DNA from: Geomonas propionica
GTDB taxonomy: Bacteria > Desulfobacterota > Desulfuromonadia > Geobacterales > Geobacteraceae
Direction of reading: 5' to 3'
Assembly (NCBI RefSeq): GCF_016458235.1
Contig: NZ_JAEMHK010000004.1
Location: 124,001 to 188,000 of the forward strand
Length of the DNA stretch: 64,000 nucleotides
Shown here: one piece after another, positions 39,620 through 48,080 of the stretch
Layout: every line of letters begins with the position of its first letter
How positions within the stretch are numbered: position 1 is the stretch's first letter
Position numbers and translations under genes: made by a program
Notes under the pieces: model-generated
The model's database searches: none
Told to the model about the DNA's origin: nothing
The model's input: the letters and a program-made list of their open reading frames with translations, nothing else

Positions 39620-40291
39620 TTACAACACGATGATGGATGCCGGCTGTGACCAAGGCCCCAGTCCCTCGGGACGATCGCTCCTCATCCCGACGTAGTACTT
39701 GTTGGCAGGTTCCAGGTTCCTCTGGACGATCTTGCTGCAATTATTGTAATGCCCCCCCGGGTTGTACCAGCTCTCTTCCGAGGTCGGCTCCCCTTTACAG
39801 AGGTTGATGAAATATGGCCCGCCATTCCTGACGTGGGTTCCGATGATGGTGATGGCTCCGGACTCGTTTCTGATACGCTTCAACTCCAGACGTATCTCGA
39901 CTTGATGCGGAGACTGCGACTTCTTGGCACTCTTCTGGTGCATTTCCTTTACTGGCAGGTTCAGGATATGGAGGATGGTGGGGTCCTTCTTGTGGATCGC
40001 GATGGTCTTCATGTAGCTGACGGAGGAGTGCATTTCCAGCTCGGCGAGATCCCGAATTGCCTGGCGCTGTTGCTGGAGCAGGGTGTCCCCGCGGTCAGCG
40101 CCAATGCTCAGTTCTTTCATGCCTACAACATGATCCCGGAACCTCTGCCCGGCATAGATGTGCTCCGGCCGGTTCTCGTTGTACTCTTTGCAGGCATCAA
40201 GTCCGTCCGCAAAGCCGTTTAGAGTTACGAATATTTGAGGGTAAGTCTGCTTTCGCAAATTCACATCGACGAAGTCGTACTGGTAAGGCAT
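39620..40291 (-). CDS. Protein of unknown function with fibronectin III-like C-terminus
   Basis: 223 residues from the ATG at 40291 (AAGGGGGT upstream); a longer frame has no site. N-terminal part (PYQYDFVDVNLRKQTYPQIFVTLNGFADGLDACKEY) has no signal peptide. The end NLEPANKYYVGMRSDRPEGLGPWSQPASIIVL follows the F-G strand pattern of fibronectin type III domains. Basic middle part (LHILNLPVKEMHQKSAKKSQ). I recognise no family for the rest. Codon and base use are less GC-rich than neighbours, which hints at transfer. Confidence 0.6.
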   Translation of the reverse strand: MPYQYDFVDVNLRKQTYPQIFVTLNGFADGLDACKEYNENRPEHIYAGQRFRDHVVGMKELSIGADRGDTLLQQQRQAIRDLAELEMHSSVSYMKTIAIHKKDPTILHILNLPVKEMHQKSAKKSQSPHQVEIRLELKRIRNESGAITIIGTHVRNGGPYFINLCKGEPTSEESWYNPGGHYNNCSKIVQRNLEPANKYYVGMRSDRPEGLGPWSQPASIIVL

Positions 40292-40502
40292 AGGCACCCC
40301 CTTGAGATTTATTAACGGAAACCAATATACCGAATCCCGCAGGAGTGTCAAGGAACGGAGTAGCGCCTCTCAGGTTTTGCCCTACATACGATGCGCCGGC
40401 GGGAACTGCGACCTTGCAATCCGCAAGATTTCATCTATAGTACGAAATGCTCAAGCTGAAGCATTTTTAACGGTGGGAAACAAGGACGAGCGTGGCCATC
40501 TG

Positions 40503-40829
40503 ATGAAACTGGTATCTGTCATCTTGATCATAGCTTATCTGTTCCTTCCCGCCCTCTGCTTCGGGCACCCCTGCGAAGACCTCTCAGCACATACCAATCA
40601 CAGTAGCGTCGAGATGAACCAGTGCGACGAATGCCCCGGGAACGATTCCGACAATTGTGAAACCGCCTGCTGCTGTGCTGGTCACGTCCCAGCATCTGCA
40701 ACCTATCCCCACGACTTCGACATCTCCGAAAAACCGCTGTCCAATCAACCGTATCTTGCACTGCCACGCATCCTGGACAGAATTTTCGTCCCTCCAGAAC
40801 ATCACGCCGCACGCACCCATCATTGTTAA
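40503..40829 (+). CDS. Small Cys/His-rich periplasmic protein, metal-efflux associated type
   Basis: 108 residues. Signal peptide MKLVSVILIIAYLFLPALCFG; mature part HPCEDLSAHTNHSSVEMNQCDECPGNDSDNCETACCCAGH is dense in Cys and His and likely binds soft metals. The tail LALPRILDRIFVPPEHHA resembles short periplasmic proteins found next to RND/CusABC-type metal efflux pumps. No pump is adjacent here, so it is an orphan. The upstream frame is open but without a better start, and the ribosome site is weak. Confidence 0.6.
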   Translation: MKLVSVILIIAYLFLPALCFGHPCEDLSAHTNHSSVEMNQCDECPGNDSDNCETACCCAGHVPASATYPHDFDISEKPLSNQPYLALPRILDRIFVPPEHHAARTHHC

Positions 40830-41002
40830 AACGCCGCTATTGTCGCTGCACCCGGTGCAGGGAGCATGACCGGCCACACCACATTAAAAGGCGGATCCCG
40901 GCAGTCCCCTGCGGTGGGTTACCTGCTATTGGGCATGAGTGGAGCGATTGCGGCCAGAACGTGTCGCAGGGGATTGCGCAAGATCACAACAAGGAGAGTT
41001 TT

Positions 41003-41290
41003 ATGAAATGTCCGACATGTCCAGGAGTCGATCTGAAAATAGCTGAGCGACAGGGAGTGGAAATCGATTACTGCCCCGAATGCCGGGGTGTCTGGCTTGA
41101 CAGGGGCGAATTGGATAAGATCATTGATCGATCATTTGCGCCGGCAACAACCACTGTGCCTATGGAACAACAGCAATACCAAGCGCCATCACATCGGCAG
41201 CATCACAGGGAAGACCATCATGACAGCCACAGCTACCAGCAAAATGGCTATCACAAGAGAAAGTCATGGCTGTCCGAGTTGTTTGATTAG
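41003..41290 (+). CDS. zf-TFIIB domain protein
   Basis: 95 residues with AAGGAG before the ATG. KCPTCPGVDLKIAERQGVEIDYCPECRGVWLDRGELDKII is the zf-TFIIB pattern (CPxC...CPxCxGxWLDxGEL), a small zinc ribbon of unclear function. The C-terminal part is low-complexity and rich in His, Gln and Tyr (HRQHHREDHHDSHSYQQ), perhaps metal-binding. It ends 12 bases before a hairpin repeat. Confidence 0.85.
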   Translation: MKCPTCPGVDLKIAERQGVEIDYCPECRGVWLDRGELDKIIDRSFAPATTTVPMEQQQYQAPSHRQHHREDHHDSHSYQQNGYHKRKSWLSELFD

Positions 41291-41302
41291 CTGATTCATC
41301 AC

Positions 41303-41352
41303 GGGGCGGGCCTGCGAAGTTGCACGAGATTGCAACGTCGCAGCCACGCCCC
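41303..41352. repeat. Hairpin repeat GGGGCGGGCCTGCGAAGTTG, copy 1
   Basis: The two arms, GGGGCGGGCCTGCGAAGTTG at the left and GCAACGTCGCAGCCACGCCC at the right, pair at about 18 of 21 positions around ACGAGATT. Related copies are at 47766-47841 and 50447-50521. It lies between convergent genes and could also stop transcription. Confidence 0.6.
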
Positions 41353-41380
41353 AACCTCCTGATGTTCTGCAAAGCTGCAA

Positions 41381-41824
41381 TCACACCTGTGAAGGCACAG
41401 TCCACTCGAAACTTTGCATCCAGTTCACGCCACCGTCACCGCCATCGGAACCGTTGTACTTGTAGGTGAACTTCAGCAGCATGCCAGGCTCCAGAGGAAT
41501 CGGCAGCTTTGCGCTGAAGGGAAAGGTCCCGTCCTGTTTCACCTGGCGGGGGATGACGAAGCAGACGTTACGCGCTCTTGTTTTGCCTGCGGCATCGACC
41601 GCAGCGACCCAGATCTCGACCCCTTCCATGAAGGCGTAGCGGAGATTTTTGCCCACGCCCTCGACCACAGTCTCCATGCCCGCCGATTTGATCTCCCACG
41701 CCAAGGCCATGTCAAACTGCGAATATCGATACGGCAGGGACTTCAACCGTTCACTGTCCACATCGCCCTGCGTCGTGCAGCCGCTGCAAAAGATCGTCAA
41801 CAGAAAGAGCCAGAGTTTTCGCAT
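41381..41824 (-). CDS. Putative lipoprotein of unknown function
   Basis: 147 residues. The signal MRKLWLFLLTIFCSGCTTQG has a Cys within a lipobox-like context (CSGC), with Cys16 the possible lipidated residue; the lipobox is not ideal. The body (LPYRYSQFDMALAWEIKSAG, EIWVAAVDAAGKTRA, GTFPFSAKLPIPLEPGMLLKFTYKYNG) looks like a beta-sandwich. GGAGG-like GGAGGTCC precedes the start. No family recognised. Confidence 0.6.
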   Translation of the reverse strand: MRKLWLFLLTIFCSGCTTQGDVDSERLKSLPYRYSQFDMALAWEIKSAGMETVVEGVGKNLRYAFMEGVEIWVAAVDAAGKTRARNVCFVIPRQVKQDGTFPFSAKLPIPLEPGMLLKFTYKYNGSDGGDGGVNWMQSFEWTVPSQV

Positions 41825-41863
41825 TTACGTGGACCTCCTGGGCCTGGGTGATGGAACCGGCCG

Positions 41864-43198
41864 TTACCCCTTCTGATTCTTGCTAGCGAGGAACCGGTAC
41901 AGCGGAACCGGCATGAAAACCTTTCCAATTCTCCGGGCGAGATAGGCGGCCAGCAGGAAGGGGATGATGAGGCTGTGCTCGTCGGTCATCTCCATGATGA
42001 TGATCACCGCGGTGAGAGGGGCCTGGATGGCGCCGGAAAAAAACCCGACCATGCCGAGGAGCCCGCAAACCTTGAAGTTCTGCAAGTGGAACAGCTTCGC
42101 GACGGTGAACCCGAAGCCGGCCCCGATGGAAAGACAGGGAGAAAAGATGCCACCGGCCATTCCGGAAAGATACGAAAGGACCGTGGTGGCGAACTTCGCA
42201 ATCCCGAGCCCTGCGGGCCACTCTTCGATGGAGGAACTCTCGAGGAAGCCGCGGGTGACTTCGTATCCCGATCCGGCAGAAGCTCCGTCGGTCAATAACC
42301 CGATCGCGGCGCAGATGATGCCACAATAGAGGGCCCTTTTCCAGGGCTGGGCGGGGAGACCGAACACCTCCGGGAAGGCAAGCAGCCGGGCGAATGCCCC
42401 TCCCATGATCCCACCGACAATTCCGAAGACCAGCGTTTCCGGGACGAGCAGGTTCGGGGTAAGCGTGACAGCAGGATGTCCGAAATAGAGGTAGTTCCCG
42501 GAGATAGCCATTGCCGCGATACCGGAGAGGATTACCGCCAGCATCACCATTTCCCGGAAACGCCCGAACGCCCCCTCGGTCACTTCCTCCAGGGCAAAGG
42601 CAATGCCGGCCAAAGGTGCATTGAATGCTGCCGCGACTCCCGCTGCGGCACCTGCCGTCAGAAAGGTCTGGAAATCGACCTGGGGCAGAACCCTCCGCGT
42701 CATGCGCCCGAAAAAAGCGAAGACAGAGGCTGAAATCTGGACGGTGGGGCCCTCGCGCCCAATGGAAGCCCCGGCGATTATACCGACGCAACTCGATATC
42801 ACCTTCACCGCCGCCGTGCGCAGCGAAACCAGCGGGCTGTGCCAGGGCGGCTCGACCTTGTCGCCGTTCGCCCGGTCTATTGCCTCCAGCACCTGGGGAA
42901 TGCCGCTGCCGCGAGCCTCGGGTCCGAACTTTTGCACGATGAGTGTCGCAGCGACGAACAACAGCGGTGTGGCTGCGGTCATGAGGTAGGTGTGGCCGTG
43001 AAACAGGGTGAAAAAGAAGGCCTGCGAAGCGGAGATGAGGCGTGCAAAAAGAACGGCAGCGCATCCGACCAGAAGTGCCGCCGTCCAGATGGTGAACTGC
43101 ATGTAGCTTTTCTCGCGCAACTTCCTCAGGTAGCGCAGGTAGTCCCTGGCATGCACGGGCTCTTTCTCCCCTACCCTCTCATGCTCTTCATTGTTCAT
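41864..43198 (-). CDS. ClC-type chloride channel/antiporter
   Basis: 444 residues, about ten to eleven hydrophobic segments. Selectivity motifs are GSGIPQ (about 99), GREGPTVQ (about 149, with the gating Glu) and AAAFNAPLAGIAFALEEVTEG, whose Glu sits where the proton-pathway Glu203 of E. coli ClC-ec1 lies. Both glutamates favour H+/Cl- exchange. It lacks C-terminal CBS domains. Likely inner-membrane anion exchange for acid response or potential shunting. The stop is 39 bases past the lipoprotein start and the ATG is 41 bases from the EamA gene, so they may share a transcript. Confidence 0.92.
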   Translation of the reverse strand: MNNEEHERVGEKEPVHARDYLRYLRKLREKSYMQFTIWTAALLVGCAAVLFARLISASQAFFFTLFHGHTYLMTAATPLLFVAATLIVQKFGPEARGSGIPQVLEAIDRANGDKVEPPWHSPLVSLRTAAVKVISSCVGIIAGASIGREGPTVQISASVFAFFGRMTRRVLPQVDFQTFLTAGAAAGVAAAFNAPLAGIAFALEEVTEGAFGRFREMVMLAVILSGIAAMAISGNYLYFGHPAVTLTPNLLVPETLVFGIVGGIMGGAFARLLAFPEVFGLPAQPWKRALYCGIICAAIGLLTDGASAGSGYEVTRGFLESSSIEEWPAGLGIAKFATTVLSYLSGMAGGIFSPCLSIGAGFGFTVAKLFHLQNFKVCGLLGMVGFFSGAIQAPLTAVIIIMEMTDEHSLIIPFLLAAYLARRIGKVFMPVPLYRFLASKNQKG

Positions 43199-43239
43199 GG
43201 TTCAACCTTCTGGTTCCAGAATTTAAGCGGCAACAGCGT

Positions 43240-44157
43240 TCACGCCGCCTTGGCGCTACTCCTCAACTGTATGACAAGGTTGCAGAGTTCCGAGCAGAGG
43301 ATGCCGGCAAGCATCAGGACACACCCTAACAACCCGCGGGCTCCCAACACCTCGCCGAGGAAGAACCACCCCCAGATGGCGGCGAAGACGCCCTCTGCGC
43401 TCAGGATCACCGCGGTGTGGGCGGGATGTGCATCGCGTTGCGCCACCACCTGCATGGTGTAGGCAAAGCCCACGGAGATGAGGCCACCGTAAAGGATGGG
43501 ACGCCAGGCGGCAAAGACTGCGGTAAGCGTCATCGACTCGAAGATGAACGCGGTGATCAGGCTAAGCACCGAGCAGACTGCGAACTGCAGTGCTGAAAGT
43601 TTGAAAGGGTCCAGGCGTGGCGAGAGCCAGCCGATCAGGAGCACGTGCATCGCCCAGAAAACGGCGCCGATCAGCTCCAACAGGTCGCCGATGCCGATGG
43701 TGAAGTGGTCGGTGACGCTGAGAAAGAAAAGGCCGACGGCAGCGAGGAAGGCGCCGAGCCATGTTCCGACGCCGGGCCGCTGCCCCCAGAAAGTTCCCAG
43801 CAACGGAACGAGGACGACGTAGAGACCGGTGATGAAACCGGCGTTGCCCGCCGTGGTGTAAGCGATGCCGACCTGCTGCAGCGAAGCGCCCATGAAGAGA
43901 GCGCCCCCGGCCATCAGGCCGCCGTAAAGCAGCGCGCGGTTACCGGCTTGCGGCAGGCTGCCGTGGTAAGGTCCCTGCCGGCGGCGATTCAGAAATACCA
44001 GGGGGAGCAACGAAAGACTCCCGAGCGCAAAGCGGACGCCGTTGTAGGAAAATGGGCCCAGGAAGTCGAGTCCTTTGCGTTGCGCGACGAAACCGCCGCC
44101 CCAGATGGCGGCAATAAGAAGGAGTAAGAGGTCGGACTTGATGGTTTTGGGCTGCAT
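43240..44157 (-). CDS. EamA/DMT family transporter
   Basis: 305 residues with ten hydrophobic segments in two EamA repeats (LLLLLIAAIWGGGFVAQRKGLDFLGPF; GDLLELIGAVFWAMHVLLIGWLS). The family exports metabolites such as amino acids or takes up nucleotide sugars; the substrate is unknown. It is directly upstream of the ClC gene on the same strand. Confidence 0.9.
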   Translation of the reverse strand: MQPKTIKSDLLLLLIAAIWGGGFVAQRKGLDFLGPFSYNGVRFALGSLSLLPLVFLNRRRQGPYHGSLPQAGNRALLYGGLMAGGALFMGASLQQVGIAYTTAGNAGFITGLYVVLVPLLGTFWGQRPGVGTWLGAFLAAVGLFFLSVTDHFTIGIGDLLELIGAVFWAMHVLLIGWLSPRLDPFKLSALQFAVCSVLSLITAFIFESMTLTAVFAAWRPILYGGLISVGFAYTMQVVAQRDAHPAHTAVILSAEGVFAAIWGWFFLGEVLGARGLLGCVLMLAGILCSELCNLVIQLRSSAKAA

Positions 44158-44261
44158 GCTGTTCCTTAAGCGGTAAAAGTGTCGCGGCGCGGTCGCGGCC
44201 GGCTAGTGTCCCTGCTTTTGCTTGCAAAGTCAAGGGGTGACAGGGAAAGACGTCGCGGGAA

Positions 44262-44501
44262 TCAGAAGTGCTTTTTTCTGAAGGCGAGGCCGGAGCCGGT
44301 TTTCAGATATTTCTCGAAGGCTGCTGCCTTGGCGTCATCGGTGAAGCCGAGATAGGTGATTAACTTCCAGGGGAGGTACTTGGAGGTGTGGGGGGATTGG
44401 CCGGCGTTGTGGGAGGCGAGACGGGATTTTAGGTTTTTCGTGAGGCCGACGTAGTGCTCATTGGGGTGGGAGAGGCTTTGGAGGAGGTAGACGTATTTCA
44501 T
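44262..44501 (-). CDS. GIY-YIG nuclease superfamily protein (small)
   Basis: 79 residues with GGAGG six bases before the ATG. YVYLLQSLSHPNEHYVGLTKNLKSRLASHN is a GIY-YIG domain with the two Tyr and Arg of the active site, and KAAAFEKYLKTGSGLAFRKKHF matches the small UPF0213/YhbQ-type proteins. The role, if DNA repair or none, is unknown. It is the last reverse-strand gene before the tmRNA terminator region. Confidence 0.88.
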   Translation of the reverse strand: MKYVYLLQSLSHPNEHYVGLTKNLKSRLASHNAGQSPHTSKYLPWKLITYLGFTDDAKAAAFEKYLKTGSGLAFRKKHF

Positions 44502-44760
44502 GGGCGGCCTCCGGGTTTTTTTGGGGGGGGCGGGGGAAGTTTAACCGATCTAGCTTGAACGTCCAGATGGGATTGTGGGGGGTGCCTTTGCTTCGCTCGG
44601 CAACCTTCGCAAAAGCAAAAGGCTTCAATTGACACTGGCGTGCAATCGAAGCCTTGGGGATGTGACGTGCGGCTGGGTCACTTCGTGGCAAGGGTCCGCC
44701 TTCGCTAAACGTCTGCCTTCGCTTCACTGCGGCGGACAGCTACGGTGGACAACCTTCGCC
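44502..44760. repeat. Intergenic region with CCGAAGCCTTGGCGAAGG-like hairpins
   Basis: Between the GIY-YIG gene and the tmRNA terminator. A hairpin near 44608-44660 reads AGGCTTCAATTG and then CAATCGAAGCCTT after a GACACTGGCGTG loop, matching the terminator element at 44761-44813. G-rich tract GGGGGGGCGGGGG sits at 44523-44535. No gene is supported. Confidence 0.5.
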
Positions 44761-44813
44761 AAAAAACCAAAGGCTTCGGCCGGCACACTTAATGGCGTGC
44801 CAACCGAAGCCTT
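44761..44813 (-). terminator. Rho-independent terminator of tmRNA
   Basis: On the reverse strand AAGGCTTCGG (44813-44804) pairs with CCGAAGCCTT (44779-44770), extended by GGCAC/GTGCC, then TGG and six T at 44766-44761. It is 10 bases past the tmRNA 3' end. Confidence 0.8.
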
Positions 44814-44822
44814 GGCGAAGGT

Positions 44823-45173
44823 TGGTGGAGGTGGCGGGAATCGAACCCGCGTCCGAGAATCGTACACATAAGGCGTCTACATGCTTATACCTGTTTTTAC
44901 TTTAGCCGCTCGGGACTCCACAGGCCGGGATTCCCGATTGCCGATTCCGCTAAATTTCGCCGCAGGGCCACGGACTCTCCCTGAAACTATCCCACTAAAT
45001 GACGTTCTATCCCCACCCGTGGGAGAAACGGGGTAGAACGTTAGCAGGTTATTAAGCTGCTAAAGCGTAATCGTAATTGTCGGCGCTTAAAGCGTCCCGG
45101 ATTGTTTAACGAGCCACCCGGACCTCGGCATGCAACCTTAGCTTCTTACCCCCGTCGAAACCTTTACACCCCC
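44823..45173 (-). ncRNA. ssrA: tmRNA (transfer-messenger RNA)
   Basis: 351 bases. The 5' end GGGGGTGTAAAGG pairs with the 3' end CACCTCC-ACCA to form a tRNA-like acceptor stem (GGGGGUG with CACCUCC), and the T arm GGGTTCGATTCCC is present near the 3' end. The coded tag, at 45084-45052, is ADNYDYALAA followed by TAA TAA. tmRNA rescues stalled ribosomes and tags the product for proteolysis. smpB, its protein partner, starts on the same strand 21 bases upstream. The 3' CCA is encoded. Confidence 0.97.
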
Positions 45174-45193
45174 GTAAAACCTGAATTTCTAAG

Positions 45194-45667
45194 TTAGTCT
45201 CTGTCCCTGGATCCGCGGTTTCTTTCTTTTAGCGCGACCACAACGTCACGCCGCATGTCCTTCTCCTTCATTACTTCGCGCTTGTCGTAGTTCTTTTTGC
45301 CCTTGGCGAGCCCCAACTCGGTCTTCACCTTGCCGTCCTTGAAGTACACCCGAAGCGGGATCAGGGTGTAGCCTTGCTCCCTGATCTTGGAGAAGAGTTT
45401 GACGATCTCCTTCTTGTGCAACAACAGCTTCCTCATCCGGTCCGGATCATGGTTCTCCCGGTTCCCGAAATCATACGGGTTGATGTGGAAGTTGTGCAGG
45501 AAAGCTTCGCCGTTCTTCACCATGGCGAAAGAGTCGTTCAGGTTAGCCTTGCCGTTGCGCAGGGACTTAACCTCGGTCCCCTGCAGCACCATGCCCGCCT
45601 CGAAACGTTCCTCGATGAAGTAGTCATGGAAGGCCTTCTTGTTGTTGCAAATCAGCTTCTCGCCCAT
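45194..45667 (-). CDS. smpB: SsrA-binding protein SmpB
   Basis: 157 residues, a normal SmpB length, starting [37 protein letters not shown] with the conserved GTEVKSLR and HNFHINPY motifs, and a basic C-terminal tail [22 protein letters not shown] that inserts in the ribosome mRNA channel. It binds the tRNA-like part of tmRNA and is required for trans-translation. I chose the ATG at 45667; an upstream TTG at 45697 adds ten hydrophobic residues unlike the family. Confidence 0.97.
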   Translation of the reverse strand: MGEKLICNNKKAFHDYFIEERFEAGMVLQGTEVKSLRNGKANLNDSFAMVKNGEAFLHNFHINPYDFGNRENHDPDRMRKLLLHKKEIVKLFSKIREQGYTLIPLRVYFKDGKVKTELGLAKGKKNYDKREVMKEKDMRRDVVVALKERNRGSRDRD

Positions 45668-45757
45668 AACGATCCATAGTACCAGAATCGCCTGCAAAAG
45701 GACAGGAGGAAAAACATAAGGGATCTAGGGCCTCGAGTTCCGGGGTAGACTTGCGGG

Positions 45758-46762
45758 TTATGCCGTCATCCTGACCACCACCCGGCCGCTGATTTCACCT
45801 TTGAGGATCGCTGCAATCTTTTCCTCCAGTCCATCCAGATTTACTTCGGTTACCATCTCTTGCAAGTGAGCCGGCTTCCACTCCTCGGCAAGCTTTTCCC
45901 ATACCTGTAATCTGATATCCGCCGGGCATTTGACCGAATCGATGCCGATGAGACTGACCCCGCGCAATATGAAGGGATAGACATTTACGGGGAGTTCTGT
46001 TGATCCCACCAGGCCGCAACAGGTAACAGCGCCGCCGTAGCGGGTTGACTTGACAACTGCCGCCAGGGTATCACCTCCAACGACATCCACACATCCAGCC
46101 CATCGCTCCTTCATCATCGGCCGCTCCGAACCTGCTAAAACCTGATCGCGGGGTATGATCTCCGCCGCTCCGAGGTTACGAAGAAACTGCTCATCGGCAC
46201 TTTTTCCTGTAGAGGCCACTACCCGGTATCCTGCGCGGGCCAGGATTGCCACAGCGATGGTGCCGACTCCACCTGTTGCGCCGGTGACAAGGACATCGCC
46301 GTCTGAGCGGGTGACTCCGGCCCGCTCAAGCTTCAATACCGATAGTGCGGCAGTAAATCCGGCGGTGCCAAGCGCCATGGCTTCCGCTTGGGTCAAACCA
46401 TCAGGAAGTCGCACCGCCCAGCTCGACGGTATGCGGATCAGCTCCCCCCAACCACCGTCCGTCTCCATTCCCAGGTCGTAACCGGTGATAACAACCGTGT
46501 CTCCGACGGCAAAAGCGCCACTTTCACACGAGAGCACTTCGCCGACAGCGTCTATGCCGGGAGTGTGCGGGAACAGGCGCGTGACCCCCGGGTGCCCCGT
46601 AGCCGAGAGGGCATCTTTGTAGTTGAGGGAGGAGTAGCTGACTCGCACCACAAGGTCTCCCTGCGGCAGGTCGTCAATGCACCGCGCCCTTATTTTCCGC
46701 ACGAACTGCCCATCATCTGTTTTTTCGACTACGAGCGCTTTGAACTTTGTTGGCGTTGCCAT
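45758..46762 (-). CDS. YhdH/AcuI family NAD(P)H-dependent quinone-type oxidoreductase (acrylyl-CoA reductase-like)
   Basis: 334 residues of the medium-chain dehydrogenase/reductase zinc-free group: GroES-like N-terminus (SYSSLNYKDALSATGHPGVTRLFPHTPGID), nucleotide motif VLVTGATGGVGTIAVAILARAGY with ASTGK afterwards (NADPH type) and ILRGVSLIGIDSVKCP, which is characteristic of YhdH/AcuI proteins. These reduce acrylyl-CoA and related enals. The TetR regulator upstream shares an operator with it, as for acuI in DMSP-degrading bacteria, so this may be an enal or acrylate detoxification unit. The sequence does not establish the substrate. Confidence 0.87.
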   Translation of the reverse strand: MATPTKFKALVVEKTDDGQFVRKIRARCIDDLPQGDLVVRVSYSSLNYKDALSATGHPGVTRLFPHTPGIDAVGEVLSCESGAFAVGDTVVITGYDLGMETDGGWGELIRIPSSWAVRLPDGLTQAEAMALGTAGFTAALSVLKLERAGVTRSDGDVLVTGATGGVGTIAVAILARAGYRVVASTGKSADEQFLRNLGAAEIIPRDQVLAGSERPMMKERWAGCVDVVGGDTLAAVVKSTRYGGAVTCCGLVGSTELPVNVYPFILRGVSLIGIDSVKCPADIRLQVWEKLAEEWKPAHLQEMVTEVNLDGLEEKIAAILKGEISGRVVVRMTA

Positions 46763-46874
46763 GTCCTTGTCTCTCCTCTATTTGTAGGTACCCCCGCCAA
46801 GAAAGTGGAGGTTGTTTGCCGATTGCTTCACCAGCAAAGGGGCTTGTTTTAAACGAACGTGCAGAGCCAATAAT

Positions 46875-46889
46875 TAGACCGATCGTCTA
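46875..46889 (-). promoter_or_regulatory. TetR operator upstream of the reductase gene
   Basis: TAGACCGATCGTCTA is a perfect palindrome except the centre, 113 bases upstream of the reductase start and just downstream of the TetR stop. It matches 47554-47568 at 14 of 15 positions. Confidence 0.75.
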
Positions 46890-46906
46890 TTTATTGGCAA
46901 AAAAAA

Positions 46907-47542
46907 TCAGCGTCGCAGCGCAGCGAAGAAAAAATCCGTGAAGAGGTCAAGCGCATCGGGAGCACCCTCCAATTTGGTCCGCAAAACCGCTCCTTCCCAT
47001 CCGATCCAAAAAACAGCTGCCAATTGATGACAGTCCGAATTTTCGGGAATTTCCCCGAGTTCTTTTGCTTCTCCGAGGCAATGGGCGACACGATCCTGCC
47101 AGTCCTGGAAAACCTCTCGCAATTCTCCTCGGAAAGATTCAGGTAATGCCCCCATCTCCTGCCCCATATTTCCAACCAGGCAGCCCCGTTTATACTCATA
47201 ACGTGCCATGCCGTTGCGCGCACCATCGATGAAGGCTTGCAACCGTTGCAACGGCTGCATAGTGGTATCAAGAAGAAAGCGATCCAGCTTTCGTGCAAAA
47301 TAGGCGGCATAGCGCGTAAGCAATTCTGTTCCGAAGGCTTCTTTGCTGCCGAAAAAATGATAAAAGGATCCTTTGGGTACGCCAACGCGACGGAGGATTT
47401 CATCAATTCCTGCTGAAGAAAAACCCTTTTCGGTTAAAACTTCCACTCCAGCCTGGAGCAGTAATTCCCGTGTTTCGCTGAAACCTCCACCTTCCTTGGG
47501 AGGGCGACCGCGACGACGTGTTTGTTTCTCCATAGTTTCCAT
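46907..47542 (-). CDS. TetR/AcrR family transcriptional regulator
   Basis: 211 residues. Basic tail RRRGRPPK, then a TetR helix-turn-helix (ETRELLLQAGVEVLTEKGFSSAGIDEILRRVGVPKGSFYHFFGSKEAF) and a variable ligand domain. Operators on both sides, one before its own start (47554-47568) and one before the reductase, indicate autorepression plus control of the reductase. Resembles AcuR/NemR-type regulators that respond to electrophiles; YEYKRGCLVGNMGQE contains one Cys, a possible sensor residue. Confidence 0.88.
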   Translation of the reverse strand: METMEKQTRRRGRPPKEGGGFSETRELLLQAGVEVLTEKGFSSAGIDEILRRVGVPKGSFYHFFGSKEAFGTELLTRYAAYFARKLDRFLLDTTMQPLQRLQAFIDGARNGMARYEYKRGCLVGNMGQEMGALPESFRGELREVFQDWQDRVAHCLGEAKELGEIPENSDCHQLAAVFWIGWEGAVLRTKLEGAPDALDLFTDFFFAALRR

Positions 47543-47553
47543 GCTTAATTATA

Positions 47554-47568
47554 TAGACCGACCGTCTA
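47554..47568 (-). promoter_or_regulatory. TetR autoregulatory operator
   Basis: TAGACCGACCGTCTA lies 12 bases before the TetR start codon and is the same motif as 46875-46889. Confidence 0.75.
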
Positions 47569-47765
47569 CTAAATGTCAACTTGAAAATAAAATCGATGCC
47601 CCAGTTTTCAATATCGTCTTCTGCGCCTTAGGCAGCGTGCCGTGTATCGGCGCTTTCAGATTGAACATTTGACGAGGATCAAGGGCGTCCAAAGCGTAAA
47701 AACTGAAGTCCCTAAGCAGAAAATTAAGTTATCTACGGAACTGCCACTTTGATATTTAGTGATAT

Positions 47766-47841
47766 CTGGGGCCAGACTTACAAAGTTGCGATCCCTGATG
47801 TTCTTGCCGTTAAGTTTGCAACATTGCAAGCGTGCCCCCAG
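47766..47841. repeat. Hairpin repeat GGGGC...GCCCC, copy 2 (left flank of glycosyltransferase cassette)
   Basis: 76-base element reading CTGGGGCCAGACTTACAAAG to GCAAGCGTGCCCCCAG, with imperfect self-complementary ends. It aligns closely with 50447-50521. The 47569-48080 spacer, from the TetR operator to the Cys-rich gene, otherwise shows only AT-rich promoter-like DNA and no gene. Confidence 0.6.
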
Positions 47842-48080
47842 AACTTCCTAGATTCGATGAATCTCAGAAACCCAGCTGCGTCCCCTTCCAACTGAATCCC
47901 GCCCTGCAGTCAAGTCACAGCAGCTCCGCCCTACCCTGGCCAAAAGCACTGCCGTCAATAATACCCAATAATTAAGTAGTTCACAAAAAGACTTTTATTG
48001 AACTATCAGCTGAGTTATAGTGCCTTAACCGTTGCAGCTAATTTGCTGTGACAGTGAACGTTTCCCATTGAGGAGAAAAC

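Noticed and set aside
40823-41290. Longer 155-codon start for the zf-TFIIB protein
   Set aside because: The upstream part overlaps the preceding gene and is unlike zinc-ribbon proteins, while the ATG at 41003 has AAGGAG.
44575-44871. Forward 98-codon frame near the tmRNA
   Set aside because: It lies in repeat DNA and runs into the tmRNA gene; no ribosome site or homology.
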